Below, piece by piece: positions 61,600-64,000 of a stretch of DNA of 64,000 nt (the first letter of the stretch is position 1; each line of letters opens with the position of its first letter). Both the position numbers and the translations under genes were made by a program. The notes under the pieces were generated by a model, which ran no database searches, was not told the DNA's origin, and was given only the letters and a program-made list of their open reading frames with translations. Location of the stretch: NCBI RefSeq assembly GCF_014633365.1, contig NC_068344.1:9811669-9875668 (forward strand). Reading direction: 5' to 3'. Source of the stretch: Diospyros lotus (lineage: Eukaryota; Streptophyta; Magnoliopsida; Ericales; Ebenaceae).

Positions 61600-62935
61600 C
61601 TATTGGAATAGTTTGTTGATATTTTCCAAGAGCCAAAACAATTACCTCCAACAAGGGAAGTAGATCACCGCATTCTTCTCAAAGAAGGAATCGAGCCCAT
61701 CAATGTGAGACTCTACAGTTATGCCTATTTTCAAAATGCTGAAATTGAAAAACAAATTCATGACATGCTAAAATTGGGGATTATAAGATCAAGCACCAGC
61801 CCCTTTTCATCTTTTGTTTTATTGGTTAAAAAGAAAGATGGTGCATGGTGCTTTTGTACTGATTATAGAGCCCTTAATGTTGTGACCTTCAAAGACCAAT
61901 TTCCCATCCCTACGGTTGAAGATATGTTAGATGAACTTCATGGTGTAACTTACTTTAAAAAACTTGACCTAAAAGCCGGTTACCATTAGGTACGAATGCA
62001 TCGAAGAGATGTTCCTAAAACTGCATTTCGTACTCATAATGGCCATTATGAATATTTAGTTATGCCTTTCGGTCTTTGTAATGCCCCAACTACATTTCAA
62101 GCCATTATGAATTCCATTTTTCGCCCGTACCTATAGCCCCAATTGGACCATGCATCTTGAACATGTTAAAATAGCTTTTGAAATATTGAGGCATCACCAA
62201 TTCTTCATTAAAATCAGTAAATGTGCATTTGGGCTACAAGAGTTAGAATACTTGGGCCATATTATTACTTCCTAGGGAGTAAAAGTGGATCAAGGAAAAG
62301 TCAAGGCAATGCTAAATTGGCCTAGACCTACTAATGTTTCAGAATTGCGTGGATTTTTAGGTCTCGCAAGTTACTACAAGAAGTTTGTCCGCAATTATGG
62401 CCTCTTGGCTCGACCACTCACCAATTTGTTGAAGAAAGGCCAATTTGGATGGCTAGAAGAAGCCGAGCATGCTTTCAAAGCTCTTAAACAGGCGATGACT
62501 TCCACCCCAACTCTTGTTATGTCAAACTTTAATGAACCTTTTGTGATTGAATCAGATGCTCCAGGTGAAGGGATAGGTGCGGTTCTCACTCAACAAGGCA
62601 AACCAATTGCATTTATGAGTCGAGCTTTGGGAGTGTCTAAACAGTTGTGGTCCACATATGCCAAAGAAATGCTAGCCATTGTCCAAGCTATACGGACTTG
62701 GGTCCGTATTGGGACGAAATTTTTTTATTCAAACAGACCAACGCAACCTCAAGTATTTATTGGAGTAGCACATTGCAACACCAGAACAACAAAAATGGGT
62801 GGCTAAGTTGTTTGGTTATGACTATGAAATTCGTTATAAACCAGGCCACGAGAATTCTGCAGTTGATGCACTATCAAGAGTGGTAGGCAGCCCAAGTCTT
62901 GATGCTTTGTTTGCTCCACAAGTTGAACTATAGGA
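61600..62935 (+). pseudogene. Reverse transcriptase-RNase H of chromovirus, active site deleted
   Basis: After TAG at 61609 the RT begins with PTREVDHRILLKEGIEPIN, then IIRSSTSPFSSFVLLVKKKDG, then TYFKKLDLKAGYH (61705-61989, ended by TAG), then [20 protein letters not shown]. At about 62131-62136 the sequence passes straight to SPNWTMHLEHVKIAF, so the segment holding the two catalytic Asp (the x-x-D-D box) is missing, about fifteen codons. RNase H follows from 62285 (SELRGFLGLASYYKKF, then FVIESDAPGEGIGAVLTQQGKP) with TAG at 62273, a frameshift near 62705-62730, and TAGs at 62766 and 62931. FGYDYEIRYKPG and NSAVDALSR mark the end of the tether region. Confidence 0.9.
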
Positions 62936-63039
62936 AGAAATAAAAAAGGCAGCGGTTGGGCATTCTTATATGGAAAGAATTGGCAAGATGGCAACAGAAA
63001 ATTCAGGGGCTCCATATTCTTGGCACAATGGGCTGATTC

Positions 63040-64000
63040 TCTACAAAAAACAGAGTGGTCGTCCCTCCAAATTCCCACATCATTCCTCAACTCTTACAGG
63101 AGTTTCATGATTCTCACCTTGGTGGACATTTTGGAGTGTTGCGAACATACAAGAGATTAGTACAACAATTCTATTGGCCTTCCATACACCGGGTAGTACA
63201 AGAATATGTTTCTTCTTGTGATGTTTGTCAAAGAGCCAAGGCTGAAACTCTTTCTCCAGCTAAACACTTGCAACCATTACCAATTCCTTGTCAGGTATGG
63301 GATGACATCACCATAGACTTCATTGAAGGCCTTCCAACCTCTAACGGCAAAAACACCATTCTTGTGGTGGTAGATCACCTCAACAAGTCAGCTCATTTTT
63401 TGCCATTGGCTTATCCTTTCACCACAAAAACAGTGGTTGAACAGTTTGTAGAAGGCGTGGTGAAACTATTAGGTATGCCAAGAACAATTATTAGTGATCG
63501 AGACCCTGTGTTCATTAGTAATTTTTGGCGTGAGTTCTTGAAGCTATTAGGAACTCAATTGAAAATGAGCTCTGCCTATCACCCACAAACCGATGGACAA
63601 TCGAAGGTAGTTAATAGATGTGTTGAGCAGTACCTCAGATGTTTTGTCCACCAACAGCCTCGCAAATGGAGCTCACTTCTTCCATGGGCTGAGTTTTGGT
63701 ACAATACGGCATATCACGCCTCTAAAGGAATGACATCTTTTCAAGCCCTATATGGTCGTTTACCACCAACCATTCCAGATTACCAACTAGGCGCTTCTCC
63801 AGTGAATGAAGTGGACCAAAGCCTAGCATCACAAGATGCATTACTGCGACAACTTAAGGCCAACCTGAATGCAGCGAATAATCGAATGAAACAAGCAGCA
63901 GATGCTAAGCGAAGGGACATTGAATTTCAAAAAGGAGACATGGTTTTCCTTAAATTACATCCATATCGGCAACAATCAATTTTTAAAAGGGCATATCAGA
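63040..64000 (+). pseudogene. Integrase of chromovirus (open to the window edge, catalytic Glu replaced)
   Basis: From a frameshift in an A-run at 63045-63050 the frame is open for over 300 codons to the window end. The HHCC zinc domain is readable (HDSHLGGHFG ... CDVCQRAKAE, about 63106-63240). The core has Asp at 63316-63318 (TIDFIEGLP) and Asp at 63496-63498 (ISDRDPVF). Exactly 35 residues later, where the DDE family has Glu, the codon at 63604-63606 is aag (Lys; DGQSKVVNR). Catalysis should therefore be lost. KGDMVFLKLHPYRQQS at the end is the start of the GPY/F-type C-terminal domain. A chromodomain, if present, lies outside. Confidence 0.9.

Noticed and set aside
1..64000. CRISPR arrays, rRNA or tRNA genes, integrated viral genomes
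   Set aside because: No regularly spaced repeats with spacers, no rRNA or cloverleaf sequence, and no viral gene order other than plant LTR retrotransposons.

Overview
The window is flowering-plant nuclear DNA from a gene-poor, repeat-dense region. The evidence is layer upon layer of typical angiosperm transposable elements: chromovirus and Tat-lineage Ty3/gypsy, SIRE-like and other Ty1/copia, TRIM, hAT, CACTA and Tourist-like MITEs. There are no bacterial operons, phage genes or CRISPR arrays. I could not recognise any intact host gene. Almost every long open frame is a decayed transposon protein or a chance frame in low-complexity or LTR sequence. The species cannot be named from the sequence.

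Layout. 1-5966: 5' end of a minus-strand chromovirus-like element (LTR 3854-5966, tRNA-Met primer site, leader). A SIRE-like copia LTR sits in the leader and a 1.9-kb non-autonomous hAT sits in that LTR. 5967-16140: a Tat-type gypsy derivative in plus orientation. It has lost gag-pol and keeps an antisense gene of the Transposase_28 type (PF04195) with its own minus-strand TATA box. That gene is split by three LTRs, two of which are nested in each other with readable target duplications. 16180-17130: CACTA (DUF4216) remnant and AT-rich sequence. 17130-31500: a minus-strand Tat-lineage gypsy whose gag and protease/reverse transcriptase pieces are separated by nested LTRs (18217-22430 and 23365-29944). 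A complete 451-bp TRIM follows at 30494-30944.

31500-40110: AT-rich sequence with two inverted copies of one MITE, a 490-bp foldback element, an 899-bp-offset direct repeat, and a decayed coiled-coil gene holding a solo copia LTR with a perfect target duplication. 40110-53187: a copia element whose body is broken by a gypsy element with two 3-kb LTRs plus an extra copy of its own 3' internal end upstream. 53188-56480: AT-rich sequence with further MITE-like repeats. 56480-59451: the spliced-looking 5' region of an unidentified gene. 59452-64000: a Reina-like chromovirus running off the window edge, with LTR, gag, protease, RT, RNase H and integrase. It is inactive: ten readable stops of C-to-T type, several frameshifts, a missing RT active-site segment and a substituted integrase catalytic residue.

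The insertions can be ordered in time from their target duplications. The most unusual items are the antisense gene with its own promoter inside the gag-pol-less gypsy derivative, the three-layer gag interruption near 23-30 kb, the extra internal end of the 42-53 kb gypsy, a secreted-peptide-like frame kept open in both of its LTRs, and two LTR families packed with degenerate palindromic octamers.
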